64,000 bases of DNA from Roseibium sp. (GCA_017643215.1 JAEPNV010000006.1:124001-188000), one strand, 5' to 3'. Numbered from the stretch's first letter, positions 35,526-45,465 are shown. Notes: generated from the letters alone by a model not told the origin. A program made the numbers and translations.

Positions 35526-36323
35526 ATGGCCACCGATCGCTATGACTTCGCCTGTACGCTCGCCCATAAGGCCGGCAACTTGGCGATGGACTATTTTCGG
35601 CGGCTGGACACGTTGACCGTCACCGCGAAGGGTCACCAGGACCTTGTGTCAGAAGCGGACCGGGACGTTGAAACGCTCATTCGCCGCGAACTTGCGGCTG
35701 CCTTTCCCGACGATGGGATCGTCGGCGAGGAGCATGGCGCCGTCGAAGGCACCTCCGGATACACGTGGGTGATCGACCCGATTGATGGGACAGCAAATTT
35801 CGTCAGCGGCATTCCGCAATGGTGCGTGATCCTGGCCTGTGTGCGCGGCAACGAAACGGTGATCGGCGTCATTCGGGATCCGATTGCCGGCGAGACGTTC
35901 AAATCCGCACGCGGGCAGGGCGCTTACGTCAATGACCGTCCGATTTCAGCGTCGCCCTCGCGGACATTGACGGAAGGGTCGGTCGGGGTCGGGTTTAACG
36001 GCCGCACCGAGGCAAGCGATGCCATCAATGCCATTGGTGCGCTGGTGTCCGCGGGCGGCGTGTTTTTCCGCAACGCGTCCGGCGGACTGATGCTCGCCTA
36101 TGCCGCCTCCGGCCGCCTGATCGGTTATGTCGAATCGCACATGAATGCCTGGGATTGCCTGGCGGGGATCCTGATCGCGGAAGAGGCCGGCAATGTGAGC
36201 GTGCCTGTTCACGTTCCGTCAGCGCTGCATCAGGGCACCCGCGTGGTCGTCGGTGCACCTGGCGTCTTCGATGACATCAAGACCATTGCCGACACGTCTT
36301 TTGCGCCGGTCGTCGCCGCTTAG
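35526..36323 (+). CDS. inositol monophosphatase family protein (SuhB/HisN-like)
   Basis: A Mg-dependent phosphatase of 265 residues. The metal ligands are E69 in GEEH and the D84-D87 pair in IDPIDGTANF; the C-terminal motif NAWDCLAGILIAEEAG carries the third metal aspartate. Family members hydrolyse inositol phosphate, 3'-phosphoadenosine phosphate, fructose-1,6-bisphosphate or histidinol phosphate, and the substrate cannot be told from these motifs. It follows der after 82 bases, with AGAGAGGAAACG upstream of the ATG, and converges on the SDR gene. Confidence 0.9.
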   Translation: MATDRYDFACTLAHKAGNLAMDYFRRLDTLTVTAKGHQDLVSEADRDVETLIRRELAAAFPDDGIVGEEHGAVEGTSGYTWVIDPIDGTANFVSGIPQWCVILACVRGNETVIGVIRDPIAGETFKSARGQGAYVNDRPISASPSRTLTEGSVGVGFNGRTEASDAINAIGALVSAGGVFFRNASGGLMLAYAASGRLIGYVESHMNAWDCLAGILIAEEAGNVSVPVHVPSALHQGTRVVVGAPGVFDDIKTIADTSFAPVVAA

Positions 36324-36477
36324 CGCTGGTTGGGAATTGCTGGCAGGCGGCAGCGATGACGAAGCGGCAAAATCGGCGCCCAACACCATTGTGAGTGGCG
36401 TCCCGTGAGCACCCGCAGTCGGCACGGTCGGCCGGATGACATGGCGGAACCCGACAACAGAGGGCGCGCGGACCAAC

Positions 36478-37194
36478 CTAGTCCGACAAATAGCGAATGA
36501 CTTGACCTGTTTGCGTGGCATCAGGTCCCAACAACTTCAAAAGGCTCGGTACCACTTCGACTGGTTCGGTGAGCGTATCTGGATCTTCGCCGGGCATCGT
36601 TTTCGCGCGAAGGCCGGTGCGCAAGGGGCCCGGATCGAAAAGATTGACCCTGAGGTTGGATTTTTGGGTCTCGGCAGCCCAGGTTTTCACCATCGCCTCA
36701 AGTGCTGCCTTTGTCGCCGCGTGAAGGCTCCAAAACGGGGTGGCCGTGTGCGCTTGTGCCGCCGTGAGAAACACAGCCCGGCCAGCGTCCGATTGGCGCA
36801 AAAGCGGGTCCAGCGAGCGGATCAGCCGCCAGTTTGCCGTAACGTTTGTGTCGAGCGCCTCGGTGAAGGTCTTGACCTTGATGTGGCCAACGGGCGACAG
36901 GGTCGCGGCCAGCGCCGCGTTGCCCACCAAGATGTCGAGCTTCTTCCAACGCTTGAAAATCGCCGCGCCGAGCCGGTCGAGGGCATCGAAATCCTTGAGG
37001 TCAACGGGGACAAGCGTCGCAGCTTCCCCGCCGTCCGCCTTGATGTCATCGTCAAGCTCTTCCAGGCCGCCGACCGTGCGGGCAAGGGCGATCACATGTG
37101 CCCCGCGCACGCCCAATTCCCGGGCGATTTGATAGCCCAAACCGCGCGAGGCGCCGGTGACCAGAGCCACCCGGCCGTCAAAATCTCGTTCCAT
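36478..37194 (-). CDS. short-chain dehydrogenase/reductase
   Basis: A 238-residue classical SDR. The cofactor motif is TGASRGLGYQIA (residues about 16-27) and NNA is replaced by VGNAALA. The active-site region lacks the usual YxxxK: the segment is ATPFWSLHAATKAALEAM, so S and K are present but the tyrosine position appears to hold H or A. That makes the catalytic activity uncertain. It starts eight bases after the purF stop codon and is the last gene of the cvpA-purF run. Substrate unknown. Confidence 0.85.
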   Translation of the reverse strand: MERDFDGRVALVTGASRGLGYQIARELGVRGAHVIALARTVGGLEELDDDIKADGGEAATLVPVDLKDFDALDRLGAAIFKRWKKLDILVGNAALAATLSPVGHIKVKTFTEALDTNVTANWRLIRSLDPLLRQSDAGRAVFLTAAQAHTATPFWSLHAATKAALEAMVKTWAAETQKSNLRVNLFDPGPLRTGLRAKTMPGEDPDTLTEPVEVVPSLLKLLGPDATQTGQVIRYLSD

Positions 37195-37202
37195 CTTGTA
37201 TC

Positions 37203-38675
37203 CTATTGAACTTCGACCAATCGCGGCGGGCGGACAAAGTCCTGATCTTCAGCAAGGTCGGTCAACGGCGTTGGATAATCGCCGGTGAAACAGTGATCGG
37301 TGAACTGCGGATTGGCATCGTCGCGGCCGTCAAAGCCCATCGACCTGTAAATCCCGTCAACCGACAAGAACGCCAGGGAATCGGCACCGATGTAGTTTCG
37401 CATTTCCTCAAGGCTGTAGCGGGCGGCAAGCAGGCGCTCCCGCTCGGGCGTGTCGATTCCATAATAATCAGAAAAGCGTATGGGTGGGCTGGCCAGCCGG
37501 AAGTGGACCTCGCTCGCGCCCGCCTCACGGATCATCTGAACGATTTTGACCGATGTGGTGCCGCGCACGAGGCTGTCATCGACCAGCGTCACCCGCTTGC
37601 CCTGGATCTGCGCCCGGTTTGCCGAGTGCTTCATTTTCACGCCAAGGGCCCGGATCGACTGCGTCGGTTCGATGAAGGTGCGGCCGACATAGTGGTTCCG
37701 GATGATGCCAAGCTCAAAGGGGATTCCGCTTTCCTGGCTGTAGCCGATCGCGGCTGGCACACCGCTGTCCGGTACGGGCACGACGACATCGCACGCGACA
37801 TTCGATTCCCGCGCCAATTGCCGCCCCATTTCCCGGCGGACATCGTAGACACTGCGCCCGCCGACGACCGAGTCCGGACGTGAGAAATAGATATATTCAA
37901 AAATACACGGCCGAGCGGGGCGTTTTCCGAATGGAAAATGCGATTGAATGCCGGTTGGCGTGCAAACGATGACTTCGCCGTTTTCAACCTCCCGGATGAA
38001 TTTCGCACCGATGATGTCCAGTGCGCAGGTTTCCGAGGCCAGGATCGGTGCACCGTTCAAGTCCCCAAGCACCAGGGGACGAATGCCGAGCGGATCCCGG
38101 GCGCCGATAAGCTTCTTGGAGGTGAGGGCGACCAGCGCGTAGGCGCCTTCCATCTGTGTGATCGCATCAATGAACCGGTCGATGATCTTGCGCTCGCGTG
38201 AGCGGGCCACCAATTGCAGCACGACTTCCGAATCGGAGGTCGACTGGCAAATGGCGCCGTCCCTGATCAGACCTTGGCGCAAGGTCAGCGCGTTCGTGAA
38301 GTTGCCATTGTGGCAGATCGCGATGCCGCCGCCGTCGAGTTCGGCAAACAGTGGCTGGACGTTGCGCAGGATCGTCTCGCCGGTTGTCGAATACCGGACA
38401 TGGCCGATCGCCGCGCGCCCGGTAAGGCGGCCGATCGTATCGGCATTGGAGAAGTGATCGCCCACCAGCCCGAGATGGCGTTCGGCGCGGAACTGTTCAT
38501 TGTCGAAGGTGACAATTCCGGCCGCTTCCTGGCCGCGGTGCTGCAAAGCATGCAGTCCGAGCGCGGTCAGCGCGCTGGCGTCTTCATGGCCGAGAATGCC
38601 AAACACGCCGCATTCTTCCCGCAGCCGGTCCGCATTAGGATCGAACGGCTCATGCAAAAGGGTCCCGCCATCCAT
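37203..38675 (-). CDS. purF: amidophosphoribosyltransferase
   Basis: First committed enzyme of purine synthesis; uses glutamine and PRPP to make phosphoribosylamine. The N-terminal glutaminase nucleophile is C22 in REECGVFGI, exposed by removal of a 21-residue propeptide. The PRPP-binding motif is VTLVDDSLVRGTT. Choosing the ATG at 38675 is supported by GGAG seven bases before it; the upstream ATG pair (38696, 38693) lacks a site. It follows cvpA by about 160 bases, as in many bacteria. The hairpin GCCGGG/CCCGGC at 38702-38717 lies in the leader. Confidence 0.95.
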   Translation of the reverse strand: MDGGTLLHEPFDPNADRLREECGVFGILGHEDASALTALGLHALQHRGQEAAGIVTFDNEQFRAERHLGLVGDHFSNADTIGRLTGRAAIGHVRYSTTGETILRNVQPLFAELDGGGIAICHNGNFTNALTLRQGLIRDGAICQSTSDSEVVLQLVARSRERKIIDRFIDAITQMEGAYALVALTSKKLIGARDPLGIRPLVLGDLNGAPILASETCALDIIGAKFIREVENGEVIVCTPTGIQSHFPFGKRPARPCIFEYIYFSRPDSVVGGRSVYDVRREMGRQLARESNVACDVVVPVPDSGVPAAIGYSQESGIPFELGIIRNHYVGRTFIEPTQSIRALGVKMKHSANRAQIQGKRVTLVDDSLVRGTTSVKIVQMIREAGASEVHFRLASPPIRFSDYYGIDTPERERLLAARYSLEEMRNYIGADSLAFLSVDGIYRSMGFDGRDDANPQFTDHCFTGDYPTPLTDLAEDQDFVRPPRLVEVQ

Positions 38676-38837
38676 GGAGACGCTCCGTATCATCATTCGG
38701 GGCCGGGTTTACCCGGCTTAGGGTTCGCCGTCGAGATCAATCGCGATCGTGGACCGGTTTCTGATTGGCGCTCTGATCGGCGAAGCGTGAGGGGGCAACC
38801 TGTTGCGGCCTCGTTTGCAAAGCGGTCACGCACTCCG

Positions 38838-39455
38838 TCATCTACCGCCCGCGGTCAGTTGATCAAGGCCTTGGCGCTCCGATGTGCTGTAAACCGGCTC
38901 CGGCGGCGCGTTGGCCGGTTCCCGCGGCGCCCGCGCTGAATCCTCGCCGCGCAATCTGTCCAGGAGTTCCTGTTCCGGATCTTCGGGAAGAACCGCAACC
39001 AGCCGTTCGCCAATGGACAAGAGGATCGGCCGCGATTTTGCCTGCAGCACCCAGTCCGGCTGTTGTTCCGGTTGAACGAACCAGTTGAAGAACATCATCG
39101 CGACCACAACAAGCAGCAGACCGCGCACCGCGCCAAAGACGAATCCGAGTGTACGGTCCAAGGCACCGATCCGGCTGTCCAGAACGAAATCGGAGATGCG
39201 CATGGTGATGTAGGACACGATCAGCAGCGTCACCAGGAACACCACGGTGACCGACGCGCCAAGGGCCACCATCGGGTGATCGATGTATTGCTGCGCGTAA
39301 GGAAGGACCCGTTCGTAGAGCAAAAACGCTGCGACCGCGGCCGCCACCCACGAGGCGATCGACAGGACCTCGCGTACAAAGCCGCGGATCATGGCCAGAA
39401 CCGCCGAAACAAGCATGATGGCAAGAAGAATTCCGTCCAGCAGCGTAATCGGCAT
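38838..39455 (-). CDS. cvpA: CvpA family membrane protein
   Basis: Inner-membrane protein of 205 residues with four helices between about residues 5 and 125 and a Pro/Glu-rich cytoplasmic tail. The family pattern is seen in LDGILLAIMLVSAVLAMIRG and the RTLGFVFGAVRGLLLVVV stretch. CvpA was found through colicin V production in E. coli and is linked to envelope stress and purF expression. Its placement just before purF is conserved. The ATG at 39455 begins at the first helix. Confidence 0.92.
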   Translation of the reverse strand: MPITLLDGILLAIMLVSAVLAMIRGFVREVLSIASWVAAAVAAFLLYERVLPYAQQYIDHPMVALGASVTVVFLVTLLIVSYITMRISDFVLDSRIGALDRTLGFVFGAVRGLLLVVVAMMFFNWFVQPEQQPDWVLQAKSRPILLSIGERLVAVLPEDPEQELLDRLRGEDSARAPREPANAPPEPVYSTSERQGLDQLTAGGR

Positions 39456-39504
39456 GGGTCTGAATGATCCTCTTTTGCGCTCTGACGACGCGCCAAATAA
39501 TGCG

Positions 39505-40899
39505 TCAATCCTGGGCTGACGCGCCAGCCCGCGCCGACAGTTTGGCGATAAAGTCCCCAAGTTCTGGTAGACCGATCGCCGACAGTTCCGTGGCCGACCG
39601 GTCCTTCAGATTGCCAAGGGGACAAAAGGCCTGTTCGAAGCCCAGTTTCCGGGCTTCTTTCAGCCGTGCGGGGGCCTGAGCAACCGGCCGTATGGCCCCC
39701 GAAAGGCTAATCTCGCCGAAATAGACGCAATTGGCGGGAAGGGCAAGCCCGCTGAGGGAGGAGACAAGCGCGGCTGCAACGGCAAGGTCCGCGCCCGGCT
39801 CGTTGATCTTCAGGCCGCCGGCGACATTCAAATAAACGTCGTGCTGCGAAAAGCGCACGCCGCACCTGGCCTCCAGCACCGCCAGGATCATCGAAAGACG
39901 CGCTGAATCCCAGCCGATGACGGCCCGCCGCGGAGTGCCAAGCGAGGATTGGGCGACCAGTGCCTGGATCTCGATCAACAGCGGCCGCGACCCTTCCAGG
40001 CCGGCGAACACCGCCGAACCGGGCGCGTTGGTGGTCCGGTCGCCCAGGAACAGCGCCGAGGGGTTTGCGACCTCCTCCAGGCCCCTTCCGGTCATTTCGA
40101 ACACACCAATTTCATCGGTCGCGCCGAACCGGTTCTTGACCGACCGCAGGATCCGGTATTGATGCGCGCCGTCGCCTTCGAAATAAAGCACCGCGTCGAC
40201 CATGTGTTCGACGACCCGTGGGCCGGCAATCTGCCCGTCCTTCGTGACATGGCCGACCAGAACGAGGGTCGTGCCGTTTTTCTTGGCATAACGCACCATG
40301 GCCTGGGCGGAGGCGCGCACCTGGGTGACGGTACCTGGCGGCGAATCGACCTGGTCCGTCCACAGCGTTTGAATGGAATCGAGGATCAAAAGGGCCGGCG
40401 GCGGGCCTGTTTCCAGCGTGGCAAGGATATCTTCAACGCTTGTTTCTGCGGCCAGCGCGACCGGGGCTCCGGAAAGGCCCAGGCGCTCGGCCCGCAAACG
40501 GACCTGGCCCACCGCTTCCTCGCCGGAGATGTAGACCGTGGGATATCCAAGGTTCGCGAGAGCGGCGGCGGCCTGGATCAAAAGCGTCGACTTGCCGATC
40601 CCCGGATCGCCGCCGACCAGAAGAGCGGACCCGCGCACGAAACCGCCGCCGGTAACGCGGTCCAGTTCCGCCATTTTGCTTTGAATACGCGGCGCTTCCT
40701 GCGTCTCGCCGGAAAGACCGACAAGCGGTACGACACGGCCCTTTGAGCGCGGCGCTTTGCCCGGCCCGCCGCCAACGCCCCCGCCGGTTTGTTCTTCGAC
40801 GATCGTGTTCCATTCGCCGCAGGATTCGCAGCGGCCGGTCCATTTGCCGGTAACAGCCCCGCAAGACTGGCAGACGAATTGAAGGGATCGGCGGGCCAT
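39505..40899 (-). CDS. radA: DNA repair protein RadA
   Basis: RecA-like branch-migration ATPase, 464 residues. It has an N-terminal C4 zinc finger (CQSCGAVTGKWTGRCESCGEW), a Walker A GDPGIGKST, the RadA-specific KNRFG motif and a C-terminal Lon-like domain containing FGEISLSGAIRPV. It processes recombination intermediates and stalled forks. The ATG at 40899 starts the zinc finger region; the frame upstream to 40959 overlaps alr. It is separated from alr by four bases. Confidence 0.95.
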   Translation of the reverse strand: MARRSLQFVCQSCGAVTGKWTGRCESCGEWNTIVEEQTGGGVGGGPGKAPRSKGRVVPLVGLSGETQEAPRIQSKMAELDRVTGGGFVRGSALLVGGDPGIGKSTLLIQAAAALANLGYPTVYISGEEAVGQVRLRAERLGLSGAPVALAAETSVEDILATLETGPPPALLILDSIQTLWTDQVDSPPGTVTQVRASAQAMVRYAKKNGTTLVLVGHVTKDGQIAGPRVVEHMVDAVLYFEGDGAHQYRILRSVKNRFGATDEIGVFEMTGRGLEEVANPSALFLGDRTTNAPGSAVFAGLEGSRPLLIEIQALVAQSSLGTPRRAVIGWDSARLSMILAVLEARCGVRFSQHDVYLNVAGGLKINEPGADLAVAAALVSSLSGLALPANCVYFGEISLSGAIRPVAQAPARLKEARKLGFEQAFCPLGNLKDRSATELSAIGLPELGDFIAKLSARAGASAQD

Positions 40900-40903
40900 G
40901 GAG

Positions 40904-42130
40904 CTAAGTCGCGGATTGGTCAGACAAGGGCGCATAGCGCCGGTGAAAGCGGCGGCCAAGCGATGTCAGATATTCATAGTCAATGGTACGCGCATGAGCG
41001 GCAAGATCAGCGGCCGGCACATTCGGGCCGAGCATTTCGACGAAGGCGCCACGATGGCAGAGGTGTTCCGGTGCGTCCGTGACGTCGAGCGCGATCAGAT
41101 CCATGGAGATGCGCCCGACAAGCGGCAGCCGGTGGCCCTCCAGCATGGCGTAGGATCCACGCGTCTCATCGGAGGACCCAGCCAGCCGCAATAGCCCGTC
41201 CGCATATCCTGCAGCGACCACGGCAACTTTCATGTTGCGCTGTGTGGTTTCGGCCGCGCCGTACCCGACCGTCTCGCCCGCCGGAACATGGCGGATCGAC
41301 AATATTCGGGATTCGACCTTGACCACGGGCTCCAGCAGGTGATCGGGGTCATCGGTCGCACAGCCGCCGTAAAGCGCAATGCCGGGCCGTGCGAGATCGA
41401 AATGATAGCCCGGGCCCAAAAACACCCCGGCCGAGTTCGCCAGCGACCGCCGCATGCCGGGGTGGGGGGCGGTGGCCTGCAAAAACGCGTCAAGCTGGCG
41501 GTCGTTCATCGGGTGATTGACTTCTGACCCGCAAGCCAGATGGCTCATCAACAAGGTGCCTTCATTTAAAAGAAGCTCACCTGGTTCCGCGCAAAATCTG
41601 TCAAATTCATCCGGCCGCAAGCCAAGGCGGTTCATGCCAGTGTCGATGTGAAGCGCGGCGGGAAGTATGTCTCCACCTGTTCGGCAATACGCGTCCCATT
41701 CGTCAAGTTCGGACAATGACCCGAGCACGGGCCGCAGGTGATGTTCGCCGTAGAGCGAAGCCGCACCGGGAAACAACCCGTCAAGCACATAAATCACCGC
41801 CTCGGGAAGGGCAGCCCTTAACTGGAGTGCTTCTGCCGGAAGGGCCACGAAAAAGGTCCGGCATCCCGCGGTTGCCAGAGCGCGCCCGGTTTCGGTCAAC
41901 CCGGTCCCATAGGCATTGGCCTTGACCGCCGCACCGCACTCCGATCCCGGTTTCAATCGTGCTCGCAAGGCCCGCCAGTTGCGGACGATCGCATCCGTAT
42001 CAATCGTCAGCCGGCCGCCGGCAATTGATGGATCAAAGTTTGGGATCGGCGGCACGGCGTGGGTCTCGTGATGCTGGGCGCGGATATCCGCGGTTGGAAC
42101 GAAAGCCTTAATGCCACAGGCCATTGACAT
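40904..42130 (-). CDS. alr: alanine racemase
   Basis: PLP enzyme giving D-alanine for peptidoglycan. The PLP lysine is K70 in AAVKANAYGTG; the second base tyrosine is in VGYGAAETTQR, and MSHLACGSEVN with the carbamylated-lysine region is in place. From ATG 42130 the protein is 408 residues and K70 is about 30 positions later than in most family members, so the true start may be nearer, for example at GTG 42055. No good ribosome binding site was found for either. Lies between dnaB and radA on the same strand. Confidence 0.9.
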   Translation of the reverse strand: MSMACGIKAFVPTADIRAQHHETHAVPPIPNFDPSIAGGRLTIDTDAIVRNWRALRARLKPGSECGAAVKANAYGTGLTETGRALATAGCRTFFVALPAEALQLRAALPEAVIYVLDGLFPGAASLYGEHHLRPVLGSLSELDEWDAYCRTGGDILPAALHIDTGMNRLGLRPDEFDRFCAEPGELLLNEGTLLMSHLACGSEVNHPMNDRQLDAFLQATAPHPGMRRSLANSAGVFLGPGYHFDLARPGIALYGGCATDDPDHLLEPVVKVESRILSIRHVPAGETVGYGAAETTQRNMKVAVVAAGYADGLLRLAGSSDETRGSYAMLEGHRLPLVGRISMDLIALDVTDAPEHLCHRGAFVEMLGPNVPAADLAAHARTIDYEYLTSLGRRFHRRYAPLSDQSAT

Positions 42131-42232
42131 GCACCAACCCGGCTGGCCGGTAAATCGTATTCCGCAGTCGGCGATGCGACGGCAATGTGCCCGCATGGAA
42201 CCGTCACCGGCGCCGGCCGATCCGAAATCTTG

Positions 42233-43717
42233 CTAGTCGCGGCGCTCAGGCAGGTATTCGTCCTGCGCAAGGTCTGAAAAGCGGGTGAATTCGCCCTGGA
42301 AGTGCAAGTTGGCGGTTCCGGTCGGCCCGTGGCGCTGTTTGGCGATGATGACTTCCGCCTTGCCTTTGGCGGCGGCATGCTTGGCTTCCCAGGCCGCGTA
42401 TTCCGGCGTGTCGGGATCGGGTTCGGTCTTCGACAGATAATATTCCTCACGATACACAAACAAAACGACATCGGCGTCCTGTTCGATCGATCCGGATTCG
42501 CGCAGGTCTGAAAGCTGCGGACGCTTGTCGTCGCGTGCTTCCACCTGGCGCGACAACTGTGAGAGGGCAATGATCGGAACATTCAGTTCCTTGGCCAGCG
42601 CCTTGAGGCTCGTGGTGATTTCCGTGATCTCCTGAACCCGGTTGCCCGCGTTCTTCTGCGAGCCGGTCAGGAGCTGGATGTAGTCGACGATCAAAAGATC
42701 GAGGCCGCGCTGGCGTTTCAGCCGCCGCGCGCGGGCGACAAGGGCCGCAATGGAGATACCACCCGTCTGGTCGACATGCAGCGGCACGGTTTGCATGTGC
42801 TGTGTGGCGGCCACCAATTGCTCGAATTCCGCTTCGCTGATGTCGCCGCGCCGGATCTTGGAGGACGAGATTTCGGTCTGCTCCGAGATGATGCGCGTGG
42901 CGAGCTGCTCTGCCGACATTTCCAGCGAGAAGAACCCGACAATCCCGCCATTCGTTGTTTTCAAAACACCGTCCGGCTGTTCCTCGGCCTGATAGCCCTC
43001 GGCAATATTGTAAGCGATGTTGGTTGCCAGCGATGTCTTGCCCATCGCCGGGCGCCCGGCAAGCACGATGAGATCCGATGGTTGCAGGCCGCCCATAAGC
43101 CGGTCGAGGTCTGTCAGGCCGGTCGCGATGCCCGACAGCGCGCCTTCCCGGTTATAGGCGGCGTGCGCCATCTCGATCGTTTCGGTCAGTGCATCGCCGA
43201 AGCTGACAAACCCGGCTTCGCTACGGCCGCTTTCGGCGAGTTCGAACAAGCGGCGTTCCGCGTCGTCGATCTGCTGGTCGGGCGGCACATCAATGGGCGC
43301 ATCATACGCGATGTTCACCATGTCCTCGCCGATCCGGATCAGGTTCCGGCGCAGGGCAAGTTCATAGATTGTGCGGCCATAGTCCTCCGCATTGATCACC
43401 GATGCCGCGTCACCGGCAAGCCGCAGCAGAAACTGGGTGGCCGAAAGATCGGCGATTTTGGCGTCCGCCGGAAAGAAGGTCTTCAGCGTGATGGGCGAAG
43501 CGGTTTTGCCGGCGCGGATCAGTTGTCCGGTCTTTTCGAAAATGTCCTGATGGGGCGGAACGAAAAAATGATGCGGTTCGAGGAAGTCCGAGACGCGGTA
43601 GTAGGTCTCGTTGTTGACGAGGATGGCGCCGAGCAATTGCCTCTCCGCTTCCGCATTGTGCGGGGCAAGCCGTTGTGCCGACGTGTCCGTATCGATGGAC
43701 TGTAATGTGCCCTTCAT
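42233..43717 (-). CDS. dnaB: replicative DNA helicase
   Basis: Ring helicase that unwinds DNA at the replication fork, 494 residues. The N-terminal domain covers residues about 15-125. The RecA-like motor has Walker A GRPAMGKTS, Walker B LLIVDYIQLL, and the arginine-finger region LSQLSRQVEARDDKRPQLSD. No intein or insertion is visible. Upstream lies a 372-base gap and the ribosomal protein terminator. The helicase loader dnaC or dciA is not in the window. Confidence 0.97.
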   Translation of the reverse strand: MKGTLQSIDTDTSAQRLAPHNAEAERQLLGAILVNNETYYRVSDFLEPHHFFVPPHQDIFEKTGQLIRAGKTASPITLKTFFPADAKIADLSATQFLLRLAGDAASVINAEDYGRTIYELALRRNLIRIGEDMVNIAYDAPIDVPPDQQIDDAERRLFELAESGRSEAGFVSFGDALTETIEMAHAAYNREGALSGIATGLTDLDRLMGGLQPSDLIVLAGRPAMGKTSLATNIAYNIAEGYQAEEQPDGVLKTTNGGIVGFFSLEMSAEQLATRIISEQTEISSSKIRRGDISEAEFEQLVAATQHMQTVPLHVDQTGGISIAALVARARRLKRQRGLDLLIVDYIQLLTGSQKNAGNRVQEITEITTSLKALAKELNVPIIALSQLSRQVEARDDKRPQLSDLRESGSIEQDADVVLFVYREEYYLSKTEPDPDTPEYAAWEAKHAAAKGKAEVIIAKQRHGPTGTANLHFQGEFTRFSDLAQDEYLPERRD

Positions 43718-44025
43718 CAGCTCCCCCGGAAACCAAACCGGTATCGATGTATCGCCATCGCGGAGCCCGCTTCAAGGCTGGAAAATACACAATCCCCATT
43801 CCCGCAAAGGTGGTGAGATCAACGGGGATAGTCGCGTTTTGGGCTTGACGAAACGCCCTTGGCGGAACTCCGCGGTTCGGAGCCGGCGGAGCAAAAACAT
43901 TCAATTATTCTCGGGCCTTGCCAGAAATGGAGTCGCAGCGTTCTCCGGAGCTTATCCGTATTTTCTACAGTAACACTATGGCGCGTCCGGCTAACGTGTT
44001 CCCGCGCCTTTGACAGTTTAAAACA
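43718..44025. other. intergenic leader of dnaB
   Basis: Between the dnaB start and the rplI terminator there are 308 bases with no convincing gene. A 120-codon plus-strand frame and a 113-codon minus-strand frame cross it but have no ribosome binding site and no recognisable sequence. It should contain the dnaB promoter, which I could not place with confidence. Confidence 0.4.
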
Positions 44026-44054
44026 TAAAAAACCGGCGCCCGTTTGGGCGCCGG
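44026..44054 (-). terminator. intrinsic terminator of the rpsF-rpsR-rplI operon
   Basis: On the minus strand a perfect nine-pair stem CCGGCGCCC/GGGCGCCGG (44054-44033) closes a four-base loop and is followed by a run of six U. It lies 35 bases beyond the rplI stop codon, the classical layout of a rho-independent terminator. Confidence 0.95.
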
Positions 44055-44089
44055 CCGAGGATTTCCGTCGGTCTGATTGCCAGGCCGGA

Positions 44090-44677
44090 TCAGGCTTGGT
44101 CTTCTTCAGCCGTGTCTTCCGGTGCGACCGATTCGTCGGCGGCGTCTTCGCCCTCTTCATCTTCCTCGAATTCGAAGACGTCCTGCTCCGGCGTGGTCAG
44201 GTCTTCACCCGCGGCCTGGCGCACCGCTTCGTCCTCGGAGCGGGCGACATTGACGTTGACGTTGACCTCCACTTCCGGGTGGAGGCGGATTTCGACGGTG
44301 TGAAGGCCGATGGTCTTGATCGGCGCGCGCAGCTCGACCTGGCTCCTGCCGACGGTAAATCCGGCAGTGGTCAGTCCATCAGCGATGTCGCGCGTCGAAA
44401 CCGAGCCGTAAAGCTGGCCGGTTTCGCCCGCCGAGCGGATCATGACCAATGATTCGCCGTCGAGTTTCGCCGCCACGGCTTCCGCATCGGTGCGGCGCTC
44501 CAGATTGCGGGCTTCCAGCTGGGCACGCTCACGCTCGAACCGCTCCAGGTTGGCTTTGTTGGCCCGCAGTGCCTTGCCCTGCGGCAGCAGGAAATTGCGC
44601 GCATAGCCGTCGCGCACGCGCACGGTATCGCCCATTTGGCCGAGCTTGGCGATGCGCTCAAGAAGAATGACTTGCAT
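44090..44677 (-). CDS. rplI: 50S ribosomal protein L9
   Basis: Primary binder of 23S rRNA domain V, with an extended two-domain structure. The N-terminal domain opens [20 protein letters not shown], followed by the signature [14 protein letters not shown], a long central helix (residues about 40-75) and the C-terminal domain. At 195 residues it exceeds the E. coli protein (149) by a 40-residue acidic tail ([29 protein letters not shown], Glu/Asp-rich), as is common in alphaproteobacteria. Last gene of the operon. Confidence 0.97.
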   Translation of the reverse strand: MQVILLERIAKLGQMGDTVRVRDGYARNFLLPQGKALRANKANLERFERERAQLEARNLERRTDAEAVAAKLDGESLVMIRSAGETGQLYGSVSTRDIADGLTTAGFTVGRSQVELRAPIKTIGLHTVEIRLHPEVEVNVNVNVARSEDEAVRQAAGEDLTTPEQDVFEFEEDEEGEDAADESVAPEDTAEEDQA

Positions 44678-44787
44678 TGTTGATGCTCCTTACTGTCCCG
44701 TCCCGTCGACGGTTAGAGGCCGGGCTGTACGCCGGCCCCAGTTCGAGTGCCCCGGGTCTGACCGGAACACCATCATGGTCATCGCCG

Positions 44788-45036
44788 TCAGCTGATCACA
44801 AACGGCAAGAGACCGAGCAGACGCGCGCGCTTGATCGCCCGGGCCAGTTCACGCTGTTTTTTCGCCGACACCGCGGTGATGCGGCTCGGAACGATTTTGC
44901 CGCGCTCGGAAATGTAGCGCTGCAGCAGCCGGATGTCCTTGTAGTCGATCTTCGGCGCATTGGCCCCGGAGAACGGGCAGGTCTTCCGGCGGCGGAAGAA
45001 CGGGCGGCGGCTCGGAAGCTGTGCAATATCAACCAT
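44788..45036 (-). CDS. rpsR: 30S ribosomal protein S18
   Basis: Small-subunit protein of the platform that pairs with S6. The 82-residue protein has the conserved C-P-F-S-G region in the N-terminal part, then [21 protein letters not shown], and ends with the [11 protein letters not shown] motif. It starts six bases after the rpsF stop. The 110-base gap to rplI is too short for the DUF2232 gene that sits here in many relatives. Confidence 0.97.
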   Translation of the reverse strand: MVDIAQLPSRRPFFRRRKTCPFSGANAPKIDYKDIRLLQRYISERGKIVPSRITAVSAKKQRELARAIKRARLLGLLPFVIS

Positions 45037-45042
45037 CAGTCC

Positions 45043-45465
45043 TTACTCCCCTTCTGCCCGGCGCGGTGCGCGATCGCCGCGGTCGCCGCGTCCACCTGGA
45101 CGCTCTCCGCGCTCGCCACGGCCGCCGCGGCGGTCATCGCGGTCACGCTTTTGCATCATCGCGGAGGGTTCATCGTCATGCGCATCGACCTTGAAGGTCA
45201 TGAAACGCAACACGTCTTCGCTGAGGCCCATTTGCCGTTCCATTTCGGCAATGGCGGCATGCGGCGCGTCGATGTTCATCAACGTGTAGTGTGCCTTCCG
45301 GTTCTTTTTGATCCGGTAGGCGAGGGACCGAAGGCCCCAGTTTTCGATCTTGCCAATCTGGCCGCCACCGGTTTCGATGAGGCCTTTGTACTGTTCGACA
45401 AGCTGTTCCACTTGTTGCGCGGAAACGTCCTGGCGTGCCAGGAACACGTGCTCATAAAGAGGCAT
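45043..45465 (-). CDS. rpsF: 30S ribosomal protein S6
   Basis: Binds 16S rRNA together with S18. The ferredoxin-like fold occupies residues 1-100, opening [20 protein letters not shown] and continuing with [21 protein letters not shown]. The last 40 residues are a Arg/Gly/Asp-rich tail ([17 protein letters not shown]), of low complexity and typical of alphaproteobacterial S6. First gene of the operon with a leader of about 170 bases. Confidence 0.96.
   Translation of the reverse strand: MPLYEHVFLARQDVSAQQVEQLVEQYKGLIETGGGQIGKIENWGLRSLAYRIKKNRKAHYTLMNIDAPHAAIAEMERQMGLSEDVLRFMTFKVDAHDDEPSAMMQKRDRDDRRGGRGERGERPGGRGDRGDRAPRRAEGE

Noticed and set aside
38702-38717. GCCGGG/CCCGGC hairpin as a cvpA terminator or purine riboswitch
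   Set aside because: There is no U-run on the minus strand and no purine-aptamer pattern; it is probably a chance hairpin in the purF leader.
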